A stretch of 64,000 nucleotides of DNA from positions 24,881 through 88,880 of the forward strand of contig NZ_WTEX01000011.1 of NCBI RefSeq assembly GCF_009795845.1. Reading direction: 5' to 3'. The position numbers and the translations under genes are program-made. Source of the DNA: Gilliamella sp. Lep-s35 (GTDB lineage Bacteria > Pseudomonadota > Gammaproteobacteria > Enterobacterales > Orbaceae). Every line of letters starts with the position of its first letter. Within the stretch, counting starts at the first letter, position 1. Below, one piece after another: positions 49,485-60,800 of this stretch. Under the pieces are notes generated by a model that searched no databases, was not told where the DNA came from, and saw nothing but the letters and a program-made list of their open reading frames with translations.

Positions 49485-50459
49485 ATGGCTTATATACTTA
49501 CCTACAATGATCTTCCTGAAAATATTCAATCTTGGCAAGGTTTACCGCTTTCATTAAGTGGCGGTGAAGTGGTTCCTTTGGATTATAATGCTGGTAAAAC
49601 AGGTTGGATTATTTATGGCAAAAAGTTAAATAAGACCATCTTGTCAAAATTCCAAGAACAGCTTGCTATGCCGATGGTGATTGTGTCATCGTGGAAAATA
49701 AAAACCTACCAAATTGTTCGTATTGCAGGTGTGATACCTAAAAAAGCCAAATCGATTTCATTAACTTTAGGTATTGACGTTGCACCAATTGACAATTTAC
49801 CTACGCTACGATCACCTGGATTATTGGTTATGGATATGGATTCGACGGCGATCGGTATTGAATGTATTGATGAGCTTGCTAAATTGCAGGGTGTTGGTGA
49901 GCAAGTTGCGGCAGTGACCGAACAAGCAATGCACGGTGAACTTGATTTTGCGGCGAGTTTACGCAAACGTGTGGCAACTTTAAAAGGCGCACATCAAACT
50001 ATTTTAGATCAAGTCAAAGATAATTTACCACTTACTCCCGGACTTACTTATTTAGTGAAAGAACTGCATAAAAAAAATTGGCATGTTGCTATTGCGTCAG
50101 GCGGTTTTACTTATTTTGCTGATCACTTAAAGCAAAAGCTAAAATTAGTTGATGTTTATGCCAATGAATTAGAGATTAAAAATGGTAAATTAACTGGTAA
50201 AGTCACAGGGGAAATTGTTGATGCTAAATATAAAGCAAGAACATTACAGCAATTAGCCACATCGCTAGATATTCCCATTGAGCAAACGGTTGCGATTGGT
50301 GATGGCGCTAATGATTTGATGATGATTCGTATTGCAGGTCTTGGCGTTGCTTATCATGGAAAGCCTAAAGTTGTCGAAAAGGCACGAATTAGTATTAATT
50401 ATGCTGATTTAACTGGATTATGGTGTATTTTATCAACCAGTTTATTAAGCGAAGGTTAG
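49485..50459 (+). CDS. serB: Phosphoserine phosphatase
   Basis: Last step of serine synthesis; HAD-family. Length 324 aa (E. coli 322). The phosphoaspartate Asp117 and the acid/base Asp119 are in VMDMDST; EQAMHGELDFAASLRKRVATL, SGGFTYF and GDGANDLMMI follow. It is 9 nt upstream of radA, the conserved serB-radA pair. Confidence 0.97.
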   Translation: MAYILTYNDLPENIQSWQGLPLSLSGGEVVPLDYNAGKTGWIIYGKKLNKTILSKFQEQLAMPMVIVSSWKIKTYQIVRIAGVIPKKAKSISLTLGIDVAPIDNLPTLRSPGLLVMDMDSTAIGIECIDELAKLQGVGEQVAAVTEQAMHGELDFAASLRKRVATLKGAHQTILDQVKDNLPLTPGLTYLVKELHKKNWHVAIASGGFTYFADHLKQKLKLVDVYANELEIKNGKLTGKVTGEIVDAKYKARTLQQLATSLDIPIEQTVAIGDGANDLMMIRIAGLGVAYHGKPKVVEKARISINYADLTGLWCILSTSLLSEG

Positions 50460-50468
50460 GAGATTAAA

Positions 50469-51848
50469 TTGGCAAAAGCAGTAAAACGTGCTTATGTTTG
50501 TAATGATTGCGGAGCAGACTACCCGCGTTGGCAAGGACAATGCAGTTCATGTCACGCGTGGAACACCATCACTGAAGTTAGACTTGCTAGCACTTCATCG
50601 CGTAATGATCGATTAACAGGATATGCTGGTAGCAGTGTTGGACAAGCTAAAATTCAAAAATTATCTGAAATCAGTTTAGAAGCATTACCTCGGTTTTCAA
50701 CGGGGTTTTCAGAATTTGACCGCGTGCTTGGTGGGGGCGTTGTACCGGGCAGTGCTATTCTTATCGGTGGAAACCCTGGGGCAGGTAAAAGTACACTGTT
50801 ACTGCAAACCATGAGTAAGCTATCTTCACAAATGAATACGCTTTATGTCACTGGTGAAGAATCACTCCAACAAGTGGCAATGCGTGCTCATCGTTTAGGG
50901 TTGCCTGCTGATAATATCAATATGCTATCTGAAACCAGCATAGAACAAATATGCTTACTTGCCGATCAATCGCAACCTAAACTGATGGTGATTGACTCAA
51001 TTCAAGTTATGCACTTAACTGACATTCAATCCTCTCCCGGTAGTGTTGCACAAGTGCGTGAAACAGCAGCTTATTTAACGCGTTTTGCCAAAACAAAAGG
51101 CATTGCCATTATTATGGTTGGACATGTCACCAAAGATGGCTCGCTCGCAGGGCCTAAAGTGCTTGAACATTGCATTGACTGTTCTGTCTTATTAGATGGT
51201 GATGCCAATTCACGCTTTAGAACATTACGAAGCCATAAAAACCGTTTTGGTGCAGTGAATGAACTTGGCGTATTTGCCATGACCGAACAAGGTCTAAAAG
51301 AAGTCAGCAACCCATCAGCCATCTTTTTAAGCCGTGGTGATGAAATGCTACCGGGTAGTTCGGTAATGGTATTGTGGGAAGGAACACGTCCATTACTGGT
51401 TGAAATTCAAGCCCTTGTTGATCACTCTATGTATGGCAATCCACGACGTGTAACTGTAGGATTAGATCAAAACCGACTTGCATTATTACTTGCGGTATTG
51501 CATAGGCATGGTGGGCTACAAATGGCCGATCAAGATATTTTTGTTAATGTGGTTGGTGGTGTTAAAGTCACCGAAACCAGTGCCGATTTGGCATTAATTT
51601 CGGCTTTAGTATCTAGTTTTCGTAATTGCCCATTACCGCAAGATATCGTTATTTTTGGTGAGATTGGATTAGGTGGTGAAATTCGCCCAGTACCAAGTGG
51701 ACAAGAACGCATTACTGAAGCGGCTAAACATGGCTTTAAAAAAGCAATTGTACCTATTGCTAATATGCCTAAAAAGAAACCCGAAAATATGCAAATTTTT
51801 GGTGTCAAAAAAGTATCAGAAGTATTAGATATTTTAAGTAATTTTTAG
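50469..51848 (+). CDS. radA: DNA repair protein RadA
   Basis: Branch-migration helicase in recombination. Length 459 aa (E. coli 460). The N-terminal C4 zinc finger is C11-C14-C25-C28, Walker A is GGNPGAGKST near residue 100, the RadA-specific KNRFG motif is present, and a Lon-like C-terminal domain follows. Translation starts at TTG 50469 behind TAGGAG; this gives the canonical N-terminus MAKAVKRAYVC. Confidence 0.97.
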   Translation: MAKAVKRAYVCNDCGADYPRWQGQCSSCHAWNTITEVRLASTSSRNDRLTGYAGSSVGQAKIQKLSEISLEALPRFSTGFSEFDRVLGGGVVPGSAILIGGNPGAGKSTLLLQTMSKLSSQMNTLYVTGEESLQQVAMRAHRLGLPADNINMLSETSIEQICLLADQSQPKLMVIDSIQVMHLTDIQSSPGSVAQVRETAAYLTRFAKTKGIAIIMVGHVTKDGSLAGPKVLEHCIDCSVLLDGDANSRFRTLRSHKNRFGAVNELGVFAMTEQGLKEVSNPSAIFLSRGDEMLPGSSVMVLWEGTRPLLVEIQALVDHSMYGNPRRVTVGLDQNRLALLLAVLHRHGGLQMADQDIFVNVVGGVKVTETSADLALISALVSSFRNCPLPQDIVIFGEIGLGGEIRPVPSGQERITEAAKHGFKKAIVPIANMPKKKPENMQIFGVKKVSEVLDILSNF

Positions 51849-51879
51849 ATAAAAATTATATTTGCCTTTTACCCAAACC

Positions 51880-51906
51880 TATCCGCCAATAAGATATCGG
51901 CGGATA
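51880..51906. terminator. Intergenic hairpin between convergent radA and ppnN
   Basis: The stem TATCCGCC/GGCGGATA with an 11-nt loop lies between convergent genes. It has no adjacent T tract, so terminator activity is uncertain. Confidence 0.4.
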
Positions 51907-51972
51907 CGATAAATTAAGCAGCTATGCTAGCTTACAATTAAATATTATGTGAAATACCAAGTTAAATAAATA

Positions 51973-53349
51973 TTAATAACAGATCTCATAACATGGCTGA
52001 TAAGCTGTTCCACCTGGTAACTTCATACGGTCTTGCTTAATAAAACTTCGCAATAAATTATCCATTTGCTTCATAATTTCGCTATCGCCTTGTAGCTTAT
52101 AAGGACCTTTTTCAGCGATTTGCTTCATACCAAACTCTTTAACATTGCCAGCCACAATACCTGAAAACGCACGGCGTAAATCCGCAGCTAATAGTTCAAC
52201 AGGTTGATCCTTATGAAGATTTAATGACGCCATATTGTCATGAGTTGGCTCAAATGGATGTTGTAGCGATTCATCAATTTTAAGTAACCAATTAAAACCA
52301 TAAGCATCACCTGTTTTTAAGCGTGAAGATTTAACATGCTTAACACCTTCTTTCATAATGCGAGCCACTTGTTCAGGTGAATCGATCACAATTTGATAAA
52401 GTTTAGTTGCTTCATCGCCTAATGTGCTACGAATAAAGCTATCGATAGAGGCAAAATAGGCTTCGCACTCTTTAGGACCCGTTAAAATTAACGGTAATGT
52501 TTGTTGTTTATTGGCTGGATTTAACAAAATACCCAGAATATAAAGCAACTCTTCGGCAGTGCCAGGACCACCAGGAAAAATAACAATACCATGAGCCATT
52601 CGCACAAACGCTTCAAGGCGCTTTTCGATATCGGGCATAATAATAAGTTCATTAACTAACGCATTAGGTGGCTCTGCGGCAATGATTGACGGCTCGGTCA
52701 TACCAATAAAACGGCTCTCTTTATAACGTTGCTGTGCATGGCCTACAGCGGCTCCTTTCATTGGCGCTTCCATCACGCCTGGGCCACAACCTGTACAAAT
52801 ATTTAATTCTCGTAAGCCCAGTTGCATACCTACTTGACGGGCATAGTAATATTCATTTTCATTAATAGAATGCCCACCCCAACAAACAACCAAATTTGGC
52901 TCTTCGCCCACATGGAGCGCATTGGCATTACGTAAAATCGAAAATACAAGGTTAGTAATATAAAAAGAGTGATCTTTTTCAAGTTGGACATTTGCCATTA
53001 GCTCTTTAATGGCACTAATTTGGCTATTTAAAAATAAAATATCTCGCAATACCGCAAAAAGGTTTGCTTGAATCGAGCGAATAATCTTTCCATCAACAAA
53101 AGCGCTTTCTGGCGCATTAACGAGTTCTAACTTAACACCACGCTCTTTACTAATAACATTGATTTCAAAAGATTTAAATCTATCAAGTAAATCTTTAGTA
53201 TTATCGGTCTTGCTTCCTGCATTTAATGTCGCTAATGAGCAATTTCGATATAATTGATAAAGCTCACTATTGGCTGATTTTTTTAGAATATCAACTTCAG
53301 CCTGAGCAAGTAAATCCATCGATCCTAATGGGCTAATATGGGTAATCAT
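51973..53349 (-). CDS. ppnN: Pyrimidine/purine nucleotide 5'-monophosphate nucleosidase
   Basis: Cleaves NMPs to base and ribose-5-phosphate; in E. coli it is activated by (p)ppGpp. Length 458 aa (E. coli YgdH 454). The central LOG-like domain has [16 protein letters not shown] and [16 protein letters not shown]. Transcribed alone; it marks the housekeeping boundary of the adjacent four-gene island. Confidence 0.94.
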   Translation of the reverse strand: MITHISPLGSMDLLAQAEVDILKKSANSELYQLYRNCSLATLNAGSKTDNTKDLLDRFKSFEINVISKERGVKLELVNAPESAFVDGKIIRSIQANLFAVLRDILFLNSQISAIKELMANVQLEKDHSFYITNLVFSILRNANALHVGEEPNLVVCWGGHSINENEYYYARQVGMQLGLRELNICTGCGPGVMEAPMKGAAVGHAQQRYKESRFIGMTEPSIIAAEPPNALVNELIIMPDIEKRLEAFVRMAHGIVIFPGGPGTAEELLYILGILLNPANKQQTLPLILTGPKECEAYFASIDSFIRSTLGDEATKLYQIVIDSPEQVARIMKEGVKHVKSSRLKTGDAYGFNWLLKIDESLQHPFEPTHDNMASLNLHKDQPVELLAADLRRAFSGIVAGNVKEFGMKQIAEKGPYKLQGDSEIMKQMDNLLRSFIKQDRMKLPGGTAYQPCYEICY

Positions 53350-53514
53350 CGCAACCTCGATATGATGTTTTTATCAACAAAGGGATTATTATATACTTAA
53401 ACTGTCAGAATAAGTAAAGTGGATCAATTTAATTAATTCAACACGTTGTTTTTAATTGATTGGAATTGTAACGATCTCCTAAAATAGTACAAATCTAATA
53501 ATGCATTTTATTTA

Positions 53515-54849
53515 CTACAAATATTTTTTTACGTTTTCTTTTATTATTGTACCATTTTGTTCTTCGTTAACTTGTTTTATAGCAACCTGTCCAATAGGGA
53601 GTGATTTTTCTAGTATTAATGAATCTCCTTGCTTAGCAAGCCATGCTTGTAATTTAGCAAAATCGCTACACCATAGTGTTTCTATATCTTTATCTCGTTG
53701 TCGATCTTCTTGTTGAGTAAATCTGACCGCTCTAACTTGCATCCGTTGATTTTCAGCCTGTCCTGTAAATTCAATACCATATCCTGGCGTGGCAGGATTG
53801 CGAATGACTAATCGCCCGTCTTTAATCCATTGAGTTTGCATGTCACTCCTTACTTCGTAACCTAGTTTAGATAAGCATTGAAGTAAAGTTTGCTGCCTGT
53901 AAGTTGCGGTTATGGTGTTGGTTACTTTTATAAGTTGCTGCTCGCAATTTTCAACTAATGTTGTTAATTCATCTATAGTTAACTGATCCAATTGTTGAAT
54001 ATCTAACTTTAAAGGTTCTACTGATTTTTGTTTCAACTCCGCTACGATGAGTTCTAATTTAGCCAATAATTGGGTACGCTTTTTAGCTTCTTGTACGGTT
54101 TTTGATAAATCTAATAAAATACTATCTAGTAATAAATTTTGTTGTTGTTTTATTGTTTCTGTTTCTGCTATGTTTAATCGTTGCATAAAAGATTGATAAA
54201 CATTTTTATTTTCTAATGCGAGTTCACTTAAGTAATGATCTATTCGGTTAAAGCGCGGATCCCTTTGTGAGGTTTGATGTTTAGTTAGCCAATCTGTATA
54301 AGTTTGTGTTGATTTATCTACATTCATGCTATTTAAGATTGCTTGTTGTTTTGCCGTCAACACATTCGTTTGTTGTTCAGGTACTAAATAACCAAAGACT
54401 TGGTTAAATACAGCTGTTGCTGAGCCTTGGTAGTTTCCTTGTATTATTTGTGTCAGTTCATTGTGTAATGCTTTTGGTAGGTGCAGCCCTTTTTGTGCTA
54501 TTGCATTTATCAACAATTGAGCATTTTCTTTGGTTTGTCTTGCTTCTTCACGTTGCTTCGCTAATGTTGTTATTATGACTTGCTTACGTTCAATAATATC
54601 CGCTTGCAGCTGTTTAATTTCTATAGGTACTAGTCGTTGAATATCTGAAAATTTATCTTCAGCTAATAATTTATTAAATTTTTCTCGTGTGTTGATGATG
54701 CCTTGCAAAAACGTATCATCGGTAATTGCTAAGTTTTGCATCGCACGCTGCCATTGGTTAATGGCTTGATCAAGTTGGGTTAATATCCCTTGGCAAGTAG
54801 CTATTACTTCTTCTCGTGTCACTATGTGTACAACTTTAGGACCGCTCAT
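53515..54849 (-). CDS. Coiled-coil protein of the AAA/radical-SAM/helicase operon
   Basis: I do not recognise the family. The start is taken at ATG 54849 (MSGPKVVHIVTREE), 444 aa, because AGGAG lies 8 nt upstream; the in-frame ATG at 54876 has no such site. The N-terminal 14 residues look like a conserved cap. Residues about 20-330 are charged, Gln-rich and helical, with heptad-like stretches suggesting long coiled coils. Residues about 330-444 look globular (YGIEFTGQ, MQVRAVRF, LWCSDFAKLQAWL). The gene overlaps the helicase gene by 14 bp, so it is translated with it and is probably a structural or adaptor subunit. Confidence 0.8.
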   Translation of the reverse strand: MSGPKVVHIVTREEVIATCQGILTQLDQAINQWQRAMQNLAITDDTFLQGIINTREKFNKLLAEDKFSDIQRLVPIEIKQLQADIIERKQVIITTLAKQREEARQTKENAQLLINAIAQKGLHLPKALHNELTQIIQGNYQGSATAVFNQVFGYLVPEQQTNVLTAKQQAILNSMNVDKSTQTYTDWLTKHQTSQRDPRFNRIDHYLSELALENKNVYQSFMQRLNIAETETIKQQQNLLLDSILLDLSKTVQEAKKRTQLLAKLELIVAELKQKSVEPLKLDIQQLDQLTIDELTTLVENCEQQLIKVTNTITATYRQQTLLQCLSKLGYEVRSDMQTQWIKDGRLVIRNPATPGYGIEFTGQAENQRMQVRAVRFTQQEDRQRDKDIETLWCSDFAKLQAWLAKQGDSLILEKSLPIGQVAIKQVNEEQNGTIIKENVKKYL

Positions 54850-57800
54850 GGGTTTCTCCTGTGGCAAGCGTTTCATTTATTAATTGTCTAAGCTTGGCTT
54901 TAATTTGTTCATTTTGTTCATACCATTCATGCGATGTGATACGAATGATATGAGGAATAGATCTGTTTAGCACCGCCGTACGCCAAATATCTCTAGCCCT
55001 AGCATTAGCCAATAAAGGATGTGTTGGAGCATCGCACTCAATGCCCACTATATAAAGTTGTGTTTTAGGATCTTCTATTGCGAAATCTAAAGCAAAAACG
55101 CCTGTTCCTGAATTTTTGGTATAAGACACCCCTAGTGATCGTATAAACATTTCTACATCATTTAAAAGCGCATCTTGTCGAGATTCGATTAATTTTGTTG
55201 CTTGAGTTTCAGTAGTGGCAATAATACCTTTTAAAAGGCTTTGTGCTGTAACGAAGTCTCCAGCCGACAAGGCTCTAGCATATGCCAGATAACATTGTAA
55301 GTAATCTCTTGGGCTTATTGGTTGATGCTGTGATGCTAACATATCTGATATATCTTCAATTGGCATAGAGCAAAGTAATATTACTTTTTTTCTTGCCCGT
55401 GTGATGGCAACATTGAGTCGACGTTCTCCTCCCAATTGTCCAAGCACGCCAAAGTTACGACGGAACACGCCCTCTTTGTTTCGACCAAATGTCGTAGAAA
55501 ATATAATAATATCCCTCTCATCACCTTGTACATTTTCTACATTTTTAATAAAAAAAGACATGTTTTCACCCGACTCTACACGCTGAGTCTCTTCGAGATA
55601 AAGGGTTCGAAATATCTCATTTTCTCGGACTTTTTTATTAAATAAGTCTTCAATCAAATCAGCCTGCTTTTTATTAAATGTAACAACACCGAGTGAAGGA
55701 CGTTGTTCTTTCGGTAATTGCCAAATCTCTGCAACCTTTTCCACCACTTGTTCTGCCTCGGTGAGGTTTGTTTGATTGTGATAAATTCCATTAACCTGTA
55801 AAAATTCTATAGGTTGAACTTGTTTTATTGTCGATTTTGGATGACGTACTGGTACATTAAGCTGATTATTGTAAAAAGCTGCATTAGAATAAGCAATTAA
55901 TTCACGATAAGCAGAACGATAATGAATTTGTAAGCTTGTACTTGGTAATACTGAACGTGCTAATTGCAATAAATCAGGGCAATCCATAATTTCTCTACAA
56001 TTCCATTGACCAGTTTGTAATTCTTCTTGTTCTTCATCGCTTAATTCATCATAAGACAGATTTAAATCAGCTTCTTCTATTTCTATTTGATTTGCAAAAA
56101 AATTACTAGGTGGCATTTGCTTTTCATCACCACTTACTACCAATACTTTACCACGGTAAAGGGTTGGGATAGCGTATTGTATCGGCATTTGAGAAGCTTC
56201 ATCATAAATAACCGTATCAAATAAGCCTGCTTTTAAAGGTAATAAACGACTTGCCACATCAGGATTCATCAACCAGATAGATCTAAGTTTCATTAAGCCT
56301 AATTTTTCACCTTGTTCTATAAATTCTCTTAAACGCCTAGCTCTAACACCTGTTAGCCTTGTAATATCTTCCCACTGTCTTAATGATCCTAATTCTTTAA
56401 TAGGAATATTTTGTTCAAGTAATACGCGGTTCAAAGCTCGCATTTCAAGGTCAGCTGCGGCTAATAATTTAATTCGTTTTTGTGTTTCTTCATCATTAAT
56501 TAATAAGATTGGATAGGCTAACTCTATTCTTTCTTTCCATGCTTGATAAGCTTCTCCATTGACCAATTGCCTAAATACTTTTTCTAAATCAGTTACCGCT
56601 ATTTGTTTCAATGGTTCTTGGTAACTACGCAATTTAGCTAGCAACTGTAAGGAAGTGGCTGAAAGTTGTTCGGCTCTTTTTCTAAAATATTGGTAGTCAG
56701 CCAAGCTAGGTAAAGCTTGCTTGATGTCTAATAGTTTAGGTTCCGTTGACACATTGTTTTCTATCGCTATTTTACAGCTTTGATAAAGCGAAGGGCTTAA
56801 ATAGTGTTCAATCCTAGCTAATTTTTCTAGTGCTTCTTTTCGAGCAAAGTAACGATTAAAAGCTGTTGTATAATCAGCTAAAAGTTGTTCAAAGGCCGGT
56901 TTGCTATTTAATAACGCTGCTTCTACCTCTTCGGTTCTCGGGGCGATCATTATTTTGTTAAATAGTTGCATTACTTCTTCTAAAGCAACTATCGTTTCAT
57001 TAATGAGTCCAGCCATTTTAATGCCAATTGTATTATCAGGTATCGGTAATTGTAATTGTTTAAAAATACACTGTAATTTATTACGAATAGGGCGATATTG
57101 TTGCTCTAAAATCAATGCGTGAAAAAGCATTGGGAAGCGTGTTTCATCAGATATTTCACCTTGCTGCATTAAGAAATGTGTTAAATTTTTCTTTGCAGAA
57201 TATCGCGTAATACTTAAAAAGCTATACCAAGAAGTTGGTGTCATCATGCGGCTAGCTTGCTTTGTTAATTTATCGAGCTGTTGCTGTTCTAACAAACATA
57301 GCTTAGGCGATAAATCGCACCACGAAGCATTACTAATAACGGCCAATTGTTCTTCAAGCCGCTTTAGCTCTGTTATCAGTGTATAACCTTCTGATGAACT
57401 TTGTTGTTTAGCAGCGTCGACTTTAAAAAGCGAAGACCATTTATTTAGTTGTATTCTTATACTGTCAGAAATTGCTAAAAACATCTGTCCATCAGTTTCT
57501 ATCCAGTGTTGATAGGGGGTAGGATCATTTAAATCAAATCGTGCTTGGTTAATGTTTAATACAACTGTACGATTATGTTCCGCTTCCATAAAATCAGTAA
57601 AGAAATGATTAAAATCACTGAGGGTTGCTGGCTCATGCGAAAAAGCACGCAACTCACTTAATGCCGTATGCTCGTAATTCGCTGGTAGCCAATAACGTAT
57701 CAGTAATGCACATTCATCTTCTAGCTCGGCTAATTGTACTTTATTTAATGCACTTAATACGGATCTAAGTTGTGGTGCTACAAATGTACTCGGCTGCTTA

Positions 57801-60800
57801 TTTAAACTGATCAATTCAGCTATTAATTCTCTATAAGTTAATCCTGTCTGTTCATCTACATGATGCAAAGCTTGGTGATAACTATCGAGTTGATGTTCTA
57901 ACTGAGTAATTTGGTTTGCAATTTGTTCTCTTTTAGCTTCCCAGTGAGTATCTACTGGTGACTTAAATAGTCTATCAAGTTGCTCTCGGATACTACTAAT
58001 CACTATATTGCGGTCAGCATTCACATCATTGATCATTATTGCGCGATTATTAAGCCCCTCAGCTACAAGTCTTTTATAAACAACTTCAAGCGCGGCTTTT
58101 TTCTGGCAGACAAGCAAAATTGTTTTATTACGACCAATCGCATCGGCTATCATATTGACAATGGTTTGGCTCTTTCCTGTGCCTGGAGGTCCTTCAATCA
58201 ATAGTCCAGGATATTGTCTTGATTGAAGTACTGCATTTTCTTGAGAGGGATCGCTTGCAACGGTAAAATAGTGCTCTAGCTCGGGTGTTTTTTCAGGAAT
58301 ATCCGCTAAAGTTTGGTAAGATTTTAATCGTAATGCGGTTTCTAATGCAGTGCCAATAGGAGATATTTTTTTCAGTTTATTTAATTCTTCACCTATCGAT
58401 TGCCCCATAAAATTAACATTAAAAAACACAGCTGAGCAACTTAAGTATAGCTTTCCTCGCTCTATCTCTTGCTTAAATGGTAAGGCTTGTACTTTTCTTG
58501 ATAAAGGGTTCCCCAATATACTAAGAGCATCGATAATTTCCTGTGTAGATAAAGCGGAACGGGTTAATAATTCATCTAATGTATTTTTCCATGTTTGATA
58601 TAAGCTCTTACCTAATATTCCTTCCAAAGCAGGATTAATTCTAATTTCTTCCCGATCATGATCGAAGGAAAAGGCAATATGATTTCTTGCACCAAGCTCG
58701 TAATGAAGTTTTATCGGCCATAATAGCAATGGTGCAATGCGAGGTAATCGATATGCTGTGGGTTCTTGATAAATTAAGAAAGGAAACCCCATATACAAAT
58801 CATCAATGCCGGTATCTCTTTTGTACAAAGAAGATTGTCTATATAAATTACTTAATCTACGCTCTAAATATTGATCTTGTTGAAATGCCATCAGATCGAT
58901 ACTTATTTGACGGCTATTACGTGCAACAAGATGATCTAATAATGCTTCTGCTGGCTTACGCTCTGTACCTAGTAAATAAATATCGATTCGTGGCATGTAC
59001 AGCCCTAAATGCATTCGAACTAAAGGTCCTTGCAATACTGAGGCAGAAACTTTTTTATGGAAGAAATCAATAATCTGTGAAATATATTGCTGTTTATGCG
59101 GTTTTATCCATTGCTCTGCCGGCACACTTAATAACAGTAACAACTGGTGAAAAGGCATTCTTTTTTCTAATCGGTATTGCTCAGTCCAAGCATCTAGCTG
59201 CTCATGTCCTATACAAGCAAAACCTTCAATACGCTCATTAAGCATTTGATAAAGTGCTAATCTAGGTTGGCGCATTAATTCTTTTAATTCTTGCTCATCC
59301 ACCGTTACTACTGAATGTTGATCACTTAATTTTAAAACTTCTTGCGTTACATTATCTATCGATTTGAATTGCCCGATCTGAGCGCTTAGCAATACAATCA
59401 AATCTTCTTCACTGATTGCTCTTCGCTCAATTAATGATAAAATTCCAACATTATTGGCATCAGGAAAAATAGCTAATCGCTCCTCCCATAATGCAGTTAA
59501 TTGAGCGCGCGATGTAGAAAGCAGATGAATTTTTAGCGTTTCTTCATCCAAACGAATTTGCAAATTATCAGCTCGTCTTCTAACTGTATTTGCTCTTTCT
59601 TGCAAACGCCACAGCCAAATCTCCAAATCTTGTAAAACATGGGGGATAAATCCCTCAATAAATAGACATCCTTGTAATGGATGCTGTAATAGCCAACTTG
59701 GTGTAATAATATCGCCTTTGAGTACCAATGGCATATCAGGATTTAATATCTTAAGTACTAACATCAACTTTAAGTCGTCGCTTAAATCAAGTTGACGTAG
59801 AACTTCTCTTACTTTAGCTAGTATTTGCTCATCAAACTCAGCCTTTTCTAACCATGTTGTGACTAAACCTCTTACAAGGTGATCACATGCTTCTTGCCAA
59901 TAAAGCGGATCAGCTGCAGCTAAGGCAAATAATTTAATATCGGAATAATGTCGCTCTCCTAGCTGAATTGTTGAACCTAATTCGTGTTGAGTGCTTGATA
60001 AGGCTTCTGGCACGGCAACCATTTGACCTTGTAGCCATGCCTGCACTTGTGGCCATTGCCAACGTTCATGATGACTTTTAGCCAATAACCCCTTTAATAA
60101 TTGTTGTAACTGTGTTGGTAAGTTATCAGGAATTGTTACTCCATTGGTTAATATTTGTATTAAAAAAGCTTGATCATTCACACCAGCAAAGCATTGCCCT
60201 TGGGTTAATTGCTCTAATAGAATAATCCCCAGACTCCACCAATCCGATGCAACACTAACGCCACCAGCAATAACTTCAGGTGCCATATAGCGAGTTGTTT
60301 TTAAAGGCGATATAACCTCTAAATCAAATTCTGATAAACGAGCAGATCCAAAGCCTGTAATCACCAAATCTAAAGGATCTTTAGTTCTTACTAACAATGT
60401 TTCAGGTCTTAAATCACAGTGTCTTAATCCTACCTCGGTAAACGCCTGTAAAGCTTGACCTAACTCTGCCATAACATGCTTAATGCTAACAAGATCGGTC
60501 ATAACAATACCAAGATCTGATAAGCTTCCTCCTGTTAGTTCTTCCGCCACCACATAAGCTTGAGCATTCCAACGACCTGCAGTAATAATTTCAGGAACGT
60601 GCTCTTTAGGTAGTTGTTTTAATACATCATAAATCGCCACGTCAGGCTCGGCACCGGCATGATAAAGTGTTAAGACGGCTCTTTTTTTATCTTCTATTCT
60701 CTCGGCTAAATAGCGCTCTCTAGTCCCATCTGTGGTACTTAATGTATTTAATATTCGCCAGTTATCAATTGTTGTTTCCACTGCTTGTAACGCTGGCTCT

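Noticed and set aside
54850..54876. Upstream start for the coiled-coil gene
   Set aside because: No ribosome-binding site; ATG 54849 has AGGAG at good spacing.
58687..59073. 128-codon open frame antisense inside the helicase gene
   Set aside because: Cys/Tyr/Leu-rich composition of a shadow frame and no start signal; it lies wholly within a well-supported coding region.
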